A DNA stretch of 47,981 bases from Gammaproteobacteria bacterium. Its GTDB lineage: Bacteria; Pseudomonadota; Gammaproteobacteria; UBA5861. Shown here in pieces: positions 26,455 to 35,181 of the stretch. The stretch spans positions 1 to 47,981 of the forward strand of contig JAKSCV010000053.1 in NCBI GenBank assembly GCA_022360445.1. The letters are read 5' to 3'. The first letter of the stretch is position 1, and each line of letters starts with the position of its first letter. The notes beneath the pieces are model-generated. The model was not told where the DNA came from, did no database searches, and was given only the letters and a program-made list of their open reading frames with translations. A program made the position numbers and the translations under genes.

Positions 26455-26494
26455 ATGACAGAAAAGATTCAGTACGATGAATATGCGATGACAG
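26455..26494 (-). promoter_or_regulatory. Pho box (PhoB-binding direct repeats) of phoD
   Basis: Read on the minus strand, four 7-bp units start every 11 bp: CTGTCAT (26494-26488), TATTCAT (26483-26477), CTGAATC (26472-26466) and CTGTCAT (26461-26455). The spacers are 4 bp. The outer two match the PhoB consensus exactly. Ten bases after the last unit comes TACGCT, a possible -10. This is the arrangement of a double Pho box with the last units replacing the -35. Confidence 0.8.
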
Positions 26495-26521
26495 CAATAG
26501 CATAATCCAGGCACCACTTTT

Positions 26522-27637
26522 TCACCCGGTTAACGCTTGCACCGTCCAGCCCAGACCTAAAATGCCGATCACACCAGACGCCAACGGTAGCAAAACGCGT
26601 CGGTAAATGATGAGGTTCCGAATTAAAAACAACAGGGGCAGAACCACTCCCACCACCGCCAGTTGCGCCACCTCAATGCCCAAATTAAACCCGATCAACC
26701 CCAAAGCACGCTGACCCGAGGCTGAAATCAATTCGCCGAGCATGGTGGCAAAACCAAAGCCATGAACCAGGCCAAAGACCAGCGTGGCTATGAACCGCCA
26801 TCGAACAGGAACCGGATACAACAGACTGATGCCTGCAACAATAACCGTTAGACCAATCAAAGGCTCGACAAACGCTGACGGTGGTGTGATCCACCCGAGC
26901 GTCGAGATAACTAACGTTAACGAATGCGCAAGCGTAAACGCACTCACTAGGACCAAGCTGTCCTTTAAAGCAGGTCTCAATTGCGGAGCTGCCTGCCAGG
27001 TACGAGCTTTTCGAAATAGTACAGCGGGCAACAACAAGGCAAGCAAAAAAGCCAGATGATCATAACCGGTTACCAGATGCCACACACCTTCCATAAAAAA
27101 GACGGAAAAGACTTGCCTACTGGAAGAGGCATGCGAAGGACCGAGCAGCAACTGAGTGTCACGCTCAGTCATTACATGGTACTGCACATATCCCTCTTGT
27201 CCTCTCAAGCTCACCAAACCCCGGTGCAAAGGGTTATCTGCAAGTAGCAGCGTGTAATCAAGGTGTTCAAGCTGGTCGCCGAAGCAATCGACTTGAAAAG
27301 GCAGAGCAACATACAGACCATCTCCGTGTTGCGTCAAAGCGGGTGATTGCCATGCCGTGGAACAGTCACGCTGACGACCTTGCCAGCGCACATACTGATC
27401 CAGCCAGAGTGTTAGCTGCGGCCATCCTTGTTGAAAGGCATGCCAGTCAAGCGCTCGGTCACCATTCAATGACCAAGATAAATCCGGAGGCAAATCTGCG
27501 ACTGCTAAATCTAAACGCCCTTCCCATTGACTTTGCTGCGCTTGCAGATAGATAAAACTGTTACTGGCAGTATGGGCATAGGCGAACCCCACGGGCCATA
27601 TCAGCAATAACAGCACCCACCGAAATAAATACCTCAT
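26522..27637 (-). CDS. HupE/UreJ-family membrane protein
   Basis: This 371-residue protein has a signal peptide and an extracytoplasmic domain to about residue 175. The HupE/UreJ_2 membrane domain follows, with GVWHLVTGYDHLAFLLALLLPA, HSLTLVISTL and VFGLVHGFGFA carrying the conserved histidines of Ni/Co-type permeases. It is the last gene of a four-gene operon and its ATG overlaps the TPR gene stop by one base. Metal transport is a family-level guess; this long subtype has no proven substrate. Confidence 0.8.
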   Translation of the reverse strand: MRYLFRWVLLLLIWPVGFAYAHTASNSFIYLQAQQSQWEGRLDLAVADLPPDLSWSLNGDRALDWHAFQQGWPQLTLWLDQYVRWQGRQRDCSTAWQSPALTQHGDGLYVALPFQVDCFGDQLEHLDYTLLLADNPLHRGLVSLRGQEGYVQYHVMTERDTQLLLGPSHASSSRQVFSVFFMEGVWHLVTGYDHLAFLLALLLPAVLFRKARTWQAAPQLRPALKDSLVLVSAFTLAHSLTLVISTLGWITPPSAFVEPLIGLTVIVAGISLLYPVPVRWRFIATLVFGLVHGFGFATMLGELISASGQRALGLIGFNLGIEVAQLAVVGVVLPLLFLIRNLIIYRRVLLPLASGVIGILGLGWTVQALTG

Positions 27638-28764
27638 CAGACACCTCCTAGTTGATGGGAAGACGACGGCCGATAAACCTCAAGACGTGAGTCATAGAGA
27701 GAATACGCATCCACCCATTGAAACACACGTGCTACCACCGCCTGTTCTCCCGCTCGGGTTGCGGCCGCCAGCAATAAGCGTGCATCTTCTGGCGTTTTTT
27801 GAACTACCCAGTTTTGTTGTGCGTAGCGGAGGGCCTTTTCGGGCTGATTCTCAATCCATAGCGCATACCGGCTGAGCATACTGGCATCCAAAGGGTCCTG
27901 CCGCCGCTCAGCTTCCACCATTTTCTGCTGCAAACCATACTGGTATTCGTGAGAGACTTGGCCTAGCGCCTGACTGGCCAGCCGGTGCCATAGCGCCAGC
28001 TGAGGTTGATCACGCCCATCAGCCGTCAATTGCTGCAGAGCTGTCCAACGGCCTTGGCGATAAAGGTAGTCCGCCACCACCCGCCGCAAGTAAAGATTAT
28101 CAGCATCCACAACAAGCGCTCGCGCATACCACTGGAGCGCGTCAGGCTGGCCCTGTTGATCGGCTAGCTCCGCCAGAATACCGTAGGCCCATTGCTGCTG
28201 AACGGCAGGTAAGGCAGCCACCTCTCCCAGGCGCTTTTTCAAGCGCTGAAAAGCGCCCTTCACCTGCCCTTGACGGGACTCCGCCAAACCCAGACAAAAG
28301 TCCAGCACGAGAGAAGTCGGTTGCGAATTATCGCCGCGGGAGCATGCTTTAAGCGCATCTGCCGGCTTGCCTTGGGCCAGGTGTATCGAAGCCAGCAAGA
28401 GACGGGCTTCGAGATCAAAGTGTCCCTCATCAGCCATCGCAGACAATAACGCAGTTGCTTCATCAAAACGGTGCATGGCTTGCAACACCCGAGCTTTGAT
28501 TAACCGGTGCTGGTGTTCGGGCGCGTCTTTCAGCCCCGAAAGCGCACGACCAAGCCACCGCGTATCACCACTGACTTGATAGGCTGACCAAGCCTCATGC
28601 GCTTGGTCTCGTGCATCCGCCGGCGGTAATTGCGGCATCGCGCGTAAGACAAACGTATCCTGGGGCACCCAGGTTTCCGGCATAGCCATAGGCGGGGTTG
28701 AAGCCGCTTTAGCAGCGGCTCCTCCCAAGAGGCAAAAGCCGATCAGAAGGCTAGAAAAGCGCAC
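27637..28764 (-). CDS. Exported TPR-repeat protein
   Basis: This 375-residue protein has a signal peptide (cleavage near AKAAS, about 22) followed by Ala/Leu/Gln-rich helical repeats such as RVLQAMHRFDEATALLSAMA and ARLLLASIHLAQGKPADAL, which fit tetratricopeptide repeats. It probably acts as a periplasmic adaptor. It overlaps the lipoprotein gene by 14 bp and the HupE-like gene by 1 bp, so all are translated together. Confidence 0.75.
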   Translation of the reverse strand: MRFSSLLIGFCLLGGAAAKAASTPPMAMPETWVPQDTFVLRAMPQLPPADARDQAHEAWSAYQVSGDTRWLGRALSGLKDAPEHQHRLIKARVLQAMHRFDEATALLSAMADEGHFDLEARLLLASIHLAQGKPADALKACSRGDNSQPTSLVLDFCLGLAESRQGQVKGAFQRLKKRLGEVAALPAVQQQWAYGILAELADQQGQPDALQWYARALVVDADNLYLRRVVADYLYRQGRWTALQQLTADGRDQPQLALWHRLASQALGQVSHEYQYGLQQKMVEAERRQDPLDASMLSRYALWIENQPEKALRYAQQNWVVQKTPEDARLLLAAATRAGEQAVVARVFQWVDAYSLYDSRLEVYRPSSSHQLGGV

Positions 28765-28978
28765 TGAACACCTCTTCGTCTTCGCTCATTACAGCCGTAA
28801 TGTCGCGGTTATTAACGTCAACGGGATCCGCATCAGCATCCACTTCCAAGACTTCCAGCACCAGCGTATCAAACGTTTGTGTGGTCACATCGTTCTGATC
28901 GTCATTGTCCGACTCACAAGCGGTTAGACCGATAATCAACACAGCCATAAGTGCACTCGATTTAAATAGGTGTTTCAT
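28751..28978 (-). CDS. Small acidic lipoprotein
   Basis: This 75-residue protein has a lipoprotein signal with lipobox LTAC at about 18-21 and a strongly acidic mature part (about one in four residues Asp or Glu). It is not recognised beyond the lipoprotein signal. It is second in the DUF4331-lipoprotein-TPR-HupE operon. The acidic surface could bind cations, which would suit a metal-related role, but this is speculation. Confidence 0.7.
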   Translation of the reverse strand: MKHLFKSSALMAVLIIGLTACESDNDDQNDVTTQTFDTLVLEVLEVDADADPVDVNNRDITAVMSEDEEVFSALF

Positions 28979-28990
28979 CGGTTCGCTCCT

Positions 28991-30439
28991 CTACTCGCCT
29001 GCACCAGGAAACGGTGTATTCAGATAAGGAAAACTTTGTTGAAACTCGCCCGCGCTGACTGTCGCACCGTCGGTAAATGGCGCGGTATTATTGGGCGCGA
29101 TATCGCTGTCACTGATCAACGCACCCATCACGACCCGCAGTGCGGCATCGACAACATCGTCACCAGGTCGTCGGCCATTCGGGAAACCGGCCAGATCGCC
29201 GCCCAACACACCAAGATTGCTTTGCTCTTCTGCGGCCACGGGATCAATTGCCGTATTCAAACGCAGCATTTCAGAGGGAGTCACATTCGCCGGTTGATTG
29301 AGCCCTTCCACGCCGGTCAGGAAGACATCGACCAGATCATTACGTGGGAAGCTCATCGGTGCTTTGGCGCCGGCATCAGCGAACAAAATTTCCAGCAACG
29401 CGGGTAATGTTGGGTTGGTCACGTAGGTGAGAAACTGACCATCGCTTTTAGGTTCACTGGTGTTGAATCGGTCTTTATCTTTGAGGCCAATCACCACTTC
29501 ATTCACCAGTGGCATACCGAGGCGCGACAGCTGGACGTAGGGCCCGCCCTGCAGAGCCGCCGGTTTGTTTCTGTCTCCCCCCGGGAACCGGTTAAAGATC
29601 AAGGCTTGTGGCAGGCTAGCACTGGTCCAGGCACCGATAACAGCATCATCGCCTTGTGTTAAACATTCAATGGGCACTTCCAACGCCAGTGTGGTCACGT
29701 TAGTCCCTGCAATAGTGTTATCCGCACTATCCGGCGCACCCAGTGGGTTGAGGTTCACCAGGTCAAAGATGGCGCCCAGGTTAACGGAAAAGCCCTCAGC
29801 CCGTTGACCAGCGAACACACGACCGGCATTACAGCCCGGAATATCAATATCTCGGATGTGTTGGTTGGCGTAGGTCGCATATTCGGGAATGGATTTCGTG
29901 CCGATGTAGTCCAGAGGGCGATCAAATGTTGTCTGCCCAGTAACACCGTCAGCAACATCGGATTTACTGCCTCGCTTGCGATCACCCCGAATTAAAGTCA
30001 GCGAATAAGTCTGGCGCACATTGACCGCCCCCACATCACTGGCATTAGGACCGATTTGGCCAATATTCTTAAGCGGTACAGCCACATTAACGCCGTTGAC
30101 GGGAACAGCCAGATCTTGTTGAACCGTGTCAAACTGGAAGCGAAAAGTTAGGTCTTCTCTGGCGTCGCCATCATTATCAATATGAATTTCATAACGCGCC
30201 TTCGTATCCAAATCAAAATAATTCGGGCCACCATAAGGCGCCTGTAGCGGTTGGTAATTAGCAATTAAGGTGACATAACCTTCACGCCCTGGCTCATAAC
30301 TGCGAAACATATAAAAATCTGTTCCGTCAACTTTTGGGTGCTGGGTAATAAATGGCGCTTCCCGGTGACTGGATGCCTGAACACCCAAACTTGTCGCGGT
30401 GAGCAACGCACTGGTGACCAAAACAGTCAGCTTTCTCAT
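28991..30439 (-). CDS. DUF4331 secreted protein
   Basis: This 482-residue protein has a Sec signal (cleavage near VQAS, about 22) and the DUF4331 start SSHREAPFITQHPKVDGTDF and FMFRSYEPGR-like segment. The family is secreted, of unknown function, and frequently sits beside ECF sigma/anti-sigma genes, as here. It is first in a four-gene operon, starting 243 bp from the divergent sigma gene. GGAGGTATC precedes the ATG. A hairpin at 30473-30497 lies in its leader. Confidence 0.82.
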   Translation of the reverse strand: MRKLTVLVTSALLTATSLGVQASSHREAPFITQHPKVDGTDFYMFRSYEPGREGYVTLIANYQPLQAPYGGPNYFDLDTKARYEIHIDNDGDAREDLTFRFQFDTVQQDLAVPVNGVNVAVPLKNIGQIGPNASDVGAVNVRQTYSLTLIRGDRKRGSKSDVADGVTGQTTFDRPLDYIGTKSIPEYATYANQHIRDIDIPGCNAGRVFAGQRAEGFSVNLGAIFDLVNLNPLGAPDSADNTIAGTNVTTLALEVPIECLTQGDDAVIGAWTSASLPQALIFNRFPGGDRNKPAALQGGPYVQLSRLGMPLVNEVVIGLKDKDRFNTSEPKSDGQFLTYVTNPTLPALLEILFADAGAKAPMSFPRNDLVDVFLTGVEGLNQPANVTPSEMLRLNTAIDPVAAEEQSNLGVLGGDLAGFPNGRRPGDDVVDAALRVVMGALISDSDIAPNNTAPFTDGATVSAGEFQQSFPYLNTPFPGAGE

Positions 30440-30472
30440 GTGATACCTCCAAATCAGTGATTAATAGAAACT

Positions 30473-30497
30473 CCACCATGTCATCAACATGGGGTGG
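30473..30497. repeat. Imperfect inverted repeat in the divergent promoter region
   Basis: CCACCATGT (30473-30481) and ACATGGGGTGG (30487-30497) pair with a two-base bulge, between the DUF4331 and ECF sigma genes. It could be an operator or a leader hairpin. No sigma-specific -35/-10 pair could be called. Confidence 0.35.
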
Positions 30498-30651
30498 TCA
30501 CTCACAGGTCAATTTTGCAAGCTTAATTTCTATTCACACGAACTCACTGTTTTGGATGCATGTCTTTAAAAATTATTTTCGGCTGCATCCAAAGTGGCAG
30601 TCACGAGTGTATTCATTGATAATTACAATCAAAGGAAGAGGAGAAAGGCTG

Positions 30652-30693
30652 ATGCCGTATCTTGACTGTGAGCACACACGATATGGATACTGA
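30652..30693 (+). CDS. Possible 13-residue leader peptide before the ECF gene
   Basis: The ATG at 30652 has the only strong ribosome site in this area (AGGAAGAGGAGAAAGG, 30633-30647). It encodes MPYLDCEHTRYGY and stops at 30693, 11 bases inside the likely ECF start (ATG 30683). It could couple translation to the sigma gene. It might also be chance, with the sigma gene starting at TTG 30662. Confidence 0.3.
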   Translation: MPYLDCEHTRYGY

Positions 30694-31216
30694 TTTGACC
30701 GATTTGATCGCCCGCGTTGCCATGCGTGACCAGGCCGCTTTTCAAAGGCTATACACGCAAACATCCGGGCGCTTGTTTTCCATTTGTCGGCAGATCCTGC
30801 GTGACCACCACCTCGCCGAAGAAGCCCTTCAGGAAGCATTTATACAAGTCTGGCATCACGCCAGTGAATACCACTGTGAGCGGGGCTCACCGCTGACCTG
30901 GATGTCGGCTATTACCCGCTATCGAGCATTAAACATACTGCGATCACGCAACCCCAGAGAGCAGATTACTGACACCGCAGAGGCCGAAGAAGAAACTGCA
31001 ACTGATCCGCTCGATCACTTCATCAACGGTATACACGACCGCAAAGTACACTATTGTTTCGAGGCGCTCTCCCAGGAACAACGTCAATCGGTACTCCTGG
31101 CGTTTTACCACGGTTATTCACACCACGAAGTCGCAGCGCGATTACAATCACCGCTGGGGACCGTGAAAAGCTGGATACGCCGTGGTTTAAGCAGCCTACG
31201 GAGGTGTTTAAGCTAA
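30683..31216 (+). CDS. ECF-family RNA polymerase sigma factor
   Basis: This 177-residue sigma factor has region 2 (FQRLYTQTSGRLFSICRQIL, AEEALQEAFIQVWHHA) and region 4 (LSQEQRQSVLLAFYHGYSHHEVAARLQ, LGTVKSWIRRGLSSLR). ATG 30683 gives the usual family start MDTDLTDLIARV; in-frame TTG 30662 and GTG 30668 would lengthen it. The stop overlaps the anti-sigma start as TAATG. It probably controls itself and the divergent DUF4331 operon. Confidence 0.88.
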   Translation: MDTDLTDLIARVAMRDQAAFQRLYTQTSGRLFSICRQILRDHHLAEEALQEAFIQVWHHASEYHCERGSPLTWMSAITRYRALNILRSRNPREQITDTAEAEEETATDPLDHFINGIHDRKVHYCFEALSQEQRQSVLLAFYHGYSHHEVAARLQSPLGTVKSWIRRGLSSLRRCLS

Positions 31217-31902
31217 TGAAAAATATATCTCAAGAAGTACGCCAGGAACTCGCCGCACGTTATGTGTTGGGTATTATGCACGGCAAAGCCCGCCAGCGCT
31301 TCGAACGCTGGTTAATGGAATCTTTTGAGCTCCGGCAGGAAACCTGGTTTTGGGAGCGCGAACTCAACAATCTGCCGCTTCTAAGTGAAGACAGCCCACC
31401 GCCTCAACGGGTCTGGAAGAATATTGAACACCAGCTGAACGGGCACTCGACCAAAGAGAAAACCTGGAAACGCACCTCCCTCTTTGGTGGCGCACTGGCA
31501 GCCATTACCATTTCCACACTGATCGCATTGCTTGTCTTGCCACAACAGGACATACGCATTTCGCACGAAATGATTGCCGTCATTCAAAACCAAACCGCCC
31601 AACCCTTATGGACAATCAAGTTGGATGAGCAAGGCGGCTATCTTGTGCTGCGCCCGGAAAACATCGAAAAGCCTACGGATAAAGACTATGAACTCTGGCT
31701 ATTAAAATCTGGAACCCAACCGGTCTCAGCCGGTGTTTTGCCCGTCTCACAGGGAGAAATACAGGTGCGCTTGTCGCCTTCGCAACTTCAACAACTAATG
31801 GCCGGTCAGCAAATCGCGGTCAGCCTGGAACCGCCCGGTGGCTCACCAACAGGTCAGGTGACAGGCCCAGTACTGTATCAATCCACGTTTGTGCGTTTAT
31901 GA
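31216..31902 (+). CDS. RskA-type anti-sigma factor
   Basis: This 228-residue protein has a cytoplasmic N-terminal sigma-binding region (about 1-90, YVLGIMHGKARQRFERWL) and one membrane helix at about 94-115. The periplasmic RskA domain reads QPLWTIKLDE, YLVLRP, YELWLLKSG. It is translated from the TAATG junction with the sigma gene and should hold the sigma at the membrane until an envelope signal releases it. A frame starting at 31054 is longer only because it runs over the sigma gene. Its end overlaps the convergent methyltransferase gene by 25 bp. Confidence 0.88.
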   Translation: MKNISQEVRQELAARYVLGIMHGKARQRFERWLMESFELRQETWFWERELNNLPLLSEDSPPPQRVWKNIEHQLNGHSTKEKTWKRTSLFGGALAAITISTLIALLVLPQQDIRISHEMIAVIQNQTAQPLWTIKLDEQGGYLVLRPENIEKPTDKDYELWLLKSGTQPVSAGVLPVSQGEIQVRLSPSQLQQLMAGQQIAVSLEPPGGSPTGQVTGPVLYQSTFVRL

Positions 31903-32756
31903 GCCATATAAAAGGTCGCTGGCATCGAAGTTTCACATAGGATTTGCTCAAAGCCGGCCTGCCGTAAAGCAGCAGTCACATCCGTCCGGTGCCAAGCTTT
32001 GATAAAAGGCTCATAAACACGACGCGCCAGCAAACCAAAGTAAAGCCCGCGCCAACCGAATTGCCGTGTTAACGCACCCAAAGAAGCCTCATACTGAAGC
32101 TTGGAAGGCTCACAAAAAACCACTCGACCACCTGGTTTCAATACTCGATAAATGTCATCAAGCCCTTGCTGAAAAGCTTTGGGTGGAAGTTCGTGAAACA
32201 GGAAGAAAGCGCCGACGCCATCCAAGCTGTTATCATCAAAATCCAGCCGTTCCACCACTCCTTGCACAAAGTGAGCAGCCGGCCACGACGTGGCCGCGTG
32301 TTGCAACAAATAGGGTGAAGGGTCTAGCCCCCAAACATTCCTGACACCTTCAGCCAGCAGCGCCCCGGCCAGCTTACCGCCGCCGCACCCCACATCCAGC
32401 ACAGATTCGCATCCGCGGAATTGCTCAGCCATTCGCTGCCGCAAGCGCACCGTTTCATTGAGCATGACCTTGTCAAAGCCGGTGATATAGCCATGGGAAA
32501 TGCGCTTTGAATAATTGCCATTGGGCAGATTGTGATAGGGCAATAAAACATAAGCGGGAATCGCATGTCTCCCCGGGAGGCCCGCTGGCAATACCACCTT
32601 CTTTTTATGTGCGCCAGGGAGTGATGCAATCACTGAGAGCTTTTGCCACAAACTACCCGCTAAGCGCTCGTCTACCCAGCTATCCGGTAGTTCCACGTCA
32701 GCCCAATTGGTCAGGTTTGTATACTCCGGGTTTTCGAACAGTTGGGATAATGTCAC
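31878..32756 (-). CDS. Class I SAM-dependent methyltransferase
   Basis: This 292-residue enzyme has the SAM-binding motif VLDVGCGGGKLAGALL, then VWGLDPSPYLL, LDGVGAFFLFHELP and VLKPGGRVVFCEPS, which is the methyltransf_11 layout. The N-terminal 115 residues are not recognised. The substrate is unknown; a small molecule or lipid is likely. It stands alone. Confidence 0.85.
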   Translation of the reverse strand: MTLSQLFENPEYTNLTNWADVELPDSWVDERLAGSLWQKLSVIASLPGAHKKKVVLPAGLPGRHAIPAYVLLPYHNLPNGNYSKRISHGYITGFDKVMLNETVRLRQRMAEQFRGCESVLDVGCGGGKLAGALLAEGVRNVWGLDPSPYLLQHAATSWPAAHFVQGVVERLDFDDNSLDGVGAFFLFHELPPKAFQQGLDDIYRVLKPGGRVVFCEPSKLQYEASLGALTRQFGWRGLYFGLLARRVYEPFIKAWHRTDVTAALRQAGFEQILCETSMPATFYMAHKRTNVD

Positions 32757-32993
32757 AACATAGGTTCCTGATTACAACATAAGCCAACTCCTATTGTAGG
32801 ATAGACCAGGCATATGTTTGACTCTTCCAAGCCACTTTAAGAACACAAAGTAATAAAACGCTGGAAACCATCTACCAGAAGAGGTAAAACACGGTCTGAT
32901 GAGGCGCTGTTTAATTTTGAGGCTTTCATCTCAAAATTCTCATCTGTTTTTTTTGAAAATGTATATCCAACTATTCACCTCGGGAAAACCAAA

Positions 32994-33890
32994 ATGACAC
33001 ATCTCAAAAACGTATTACAGAAAGCACAATGGCTCTCGATTGTCTTGGGGCTGTCGCTTATATTCACCTTGAGCAGTTGCTCAAGTAGCGGCGGTGATGA
33101 CGATGATGGTGGTAACAACAATAATCCAGGAAATACCTCTGAGGCCACCGTTGCAGACAACAACAAAAAAGATGTTTCCCTTGCTTCTGCTGAAGGTACA
33201 AAACAAGCGGTTACGGGCTCCAGTTTACCAACCGGGGTCAGCGCAGAAAGCGACCTTAATGAGGCCTTGAAAGACTTGGCCGTTAACGTACTTGAGCAAG
33301 TTGAAAGCTTGAGTAACTTGCCAACAGGTTACAGCGGTACGATTACAGGCGACTGCGGTGGCAGCGCCAACTACAATGCTGTCATTAACGGACAGCAAGT
33401 TAACCGGATTGAATACGACTTTAACCAGTATTGTTCATCAAGCTACACACTGGATGGCAATATGACCATCTACTACACCTATTCTGGCAACGATATCAGC
33501 GGCTACCGAATTGTGTACGATAATGTCACCTACTCTGGTCCGAACTATAACGAAACCATCAATATGACCATCACGTGTAATGCAACCTATTCGTGCACTT
33601 ACAGCTCATCAACCACCGGTTCCGATGGACGGACTTATACCGTATCCGACTCCTCGGTGACCGGTAACAACAGCAGCGGTTACAACGTAACAGCAACAGT
33701 GACCGACCCAGACCACGGCACAATCACCATCACCGCCACAAACATTACAATCTGTGATAATGGCAATATTGGCAGTGGTGAGATTGAAGTCACTGACAGC
33801 ACAGGGGCTGTTGTCCTGTCGATCACCTTCCCGAACTGCTCTGAAATGGTGGTCACTTACAACGGCGTAGCCACAACTTATAATCAGTAA
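32994..33890 (+). CDS. Ser/Thr/Asn-rich lipoprotein of unknown function
   Basis: This 298-residue protein has a lipobox LSSC at about 26-29, then a low-complexity SSSGGDDDDGGNNNN linker, and a mature part rich in Thr, Ser, Tyr and Asn with several cysteines (GDCGG, YCSSSY, TCNATYSCTY, NITICDNG, FPNCSE) that could form disulfides. The alternating polar pattern suggests beta structure. It is probably a surface lipoprotein. No family is recognised. A strong terminator follows. Confidence 0.7.
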   Translation: MTHLKNVLQKAQWLSIVLGLSLIFTLSSCSSSGGDDDDGGNNNNPGNTSEATVADNNKKDVSLASAEGTKQAVTGSSLPTGVSAESDLNEALKDLAVNVLEQVESLSNLPTGYSGTITGDCGGSANYNAVINGQQVNRIEYDFNQYCSSSYTLDGNMTIYYTYSGNDISGYRIVYDNVTYSGPNYNETINMTITCNATYSCTYSSSTTGSDGRTYTVSDSSVTGNNSSGYNVTATVTDPDHGTITITATNITICDNGNIGSGEIEVTDSTGAVVLSITFPNCSEMVVTYNGVATTYNQ

Positions 33891-33914
33891 CTGCCTACTC
33901 TGTACAGAGGAAAA

Positions 33915-33942
33915 GCGCGCCTGTTCTGGGCGCGTTTTTTTT
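33915..33942 (+). terminator. Intrinsic terminator after the lipoprotein gene
   Basis: CGCGCC (33916-33921) pairs with GGCGCG (33929-33934) around a 7-nt loop, followed by eight T residues (33935-33942). Confidence 0.85.
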
Positions 33943-34012
33943 GGGCCACCAAACTTGTGATACGATTTTGAACCACTTGTAACAAACCAGCCCGATCACA
34001 TTACGAGGCGCA

Positions 34013-34849
34013 ATGACAACCCCTAAAACAACACCCCCCCTGCCCTCACTCACCCTGCTTATCGCCTGGGCCTGCTTTTTTCTCCCTTCCGTAAAGGCTG
34101 GCGAAATTTCAATCACACCCACCCTCTACGCCTTTAACTATCGCGAGTTTGATGAACGCAAAGTGGTACTGAATGAAGAAACCGGGCTCCTGAATGCGCT
34201 CTCTTTCAGCGCTGAGGCATCACTCGCCGGGCACTGGCGATCAGGATTCGGCCTCATGCTTGCCAAGGGCACCGTAGACTACGACGGTAGGACCCAAACG
34301 GGCCAGCCACACCACACCGAAACCGATGAAACCTTGAATGCCTGGCGCTATTCCCTGCGGCACCACACACAACTGCAAAACCAGTACGCTCAAGTAGGGC
34401 TGGATCTGGTTTACATGAACTGGACACGAGACATTCAGCCCAAGAACAACATCCTGGGGCTTTATGAAAATTACCGCTGGTGGGAGCTGGGCCTCGTCGC
34501 CGAAGCCGGTATGAAGACCGCCTGGCAAGGCCAGTTATCGACCCATTTATCGATTTTCCGTGTATTCAACCCGGAAATGGAGGTTGACTTAACAGCCGTA
34601 GGTTATGGACAACCTACCTTGAGTTTAGGCGAAAAGAATGGCGCACGAATGGCCCTTAACTGGACAAGGCCCCTCTCATCAGACTGGCAACTTGGCGTGG
34701 AGACCTGGTTTAAATTATGGCGATTTGGCAGGAGTAAGGATGTCCGGCTATCAAACAACAGCCCCTTTGGAATTACGATCCATGAACCGGCCAGCACCAG
34801 CCGCCACGCAGGTCTTAATTTAACGGTCACCCGTACTTTTTCAGATTAA
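34013..34849 (+). CDS. Predicted outer-membrane beta-barrel protein
   Basis: This 278-residue protein has a signal peptide (cleavage near VKAG, about 29) and alternating aromatic/polar strands through the sequence (YAQVGLDLVYMNWTRD, WWELGLVAEAGMKTAW, ARMALNWTRPLSSDWQLGVETWFKLW). It ends LTVTRTFSD, near the usual aromatic end of barrels. It is not assigned to a named family. Function is unknown. Confidence 0.6.
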   Translation: MTTPKTTPPLPSLTLLIAWACFFLPSVKAGEISITPTLYAFNYREFDERKVVLNEETGLLNALSFSAEASLAGHWRSGFGLMLAKGTVDYDGRTQTGQPHHTETDETLNAWRYSLRHHTQLQNQYAQVGLDLVYMNWTRDIQPKNNILGLYENYRWWELGLVAEAGMKTAWQGQLSTHLSIFRVFNPEMEVDLTAVGYGQPTLSLGEKNGARMALNWTRPLSSDWQLGVETWFKLWRFGRSKDVRLSNNSPFGITIHEPASTSRHAGLNLTVTRTFSD

Positions 34850-34857
34850 GCTCGCCC

Positions 34858-35181
34858 TTACACTGACCACAGCCACTTCCACAAAAAAAAGACACTCATT
34901 CCGACCAACAACGTCAAGAGTAATTGTCGGCAGTACCAGGCCACCAGAACCGTGGCTAACCCGCCGGCCAGATAGGGGCTGGTGGGGTCTAAAAACCACC
35001 CACCTCCTGGCCGGAAAATCATGGGTACGCAAATCGCTGTCAGCACAGCGACTGGCACATATTGCAAAGCATCCAAAATAGCCGCAGGCAAGGGGATTCG
35101 CCCCAAAATCACCAGCACGGGATAGCGAGACAAAAAAGTCACCAGCGCCATGCCTAAAACCAATATCCAGACATCACTCAT
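34858..35181 (-). CDS. azlD: AzlD-type transporter subunit
   Basis: This 107-residue protein has four hydrophobic helices and the AzlD pattern ([38 protein letters not shown]). With AzlC it forms an exporter of branched-chain or related amino acids. ATG 35181 is chosen because GGGGGAG precedes it and upstream residues are non-membrane. It overlaps azlC by 8 bp. Confidence 0.88.
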   Translation of the reverse strand: MSDVWILVLGMALVTFLSRYPVLVILGRIPLPAAILDALQYVPVAVLTAICVPMIFRPGGGWFLDPTSPYLAGGLATVLVAWYCRQLLLTLLVGMSVFFLWKWLWSV

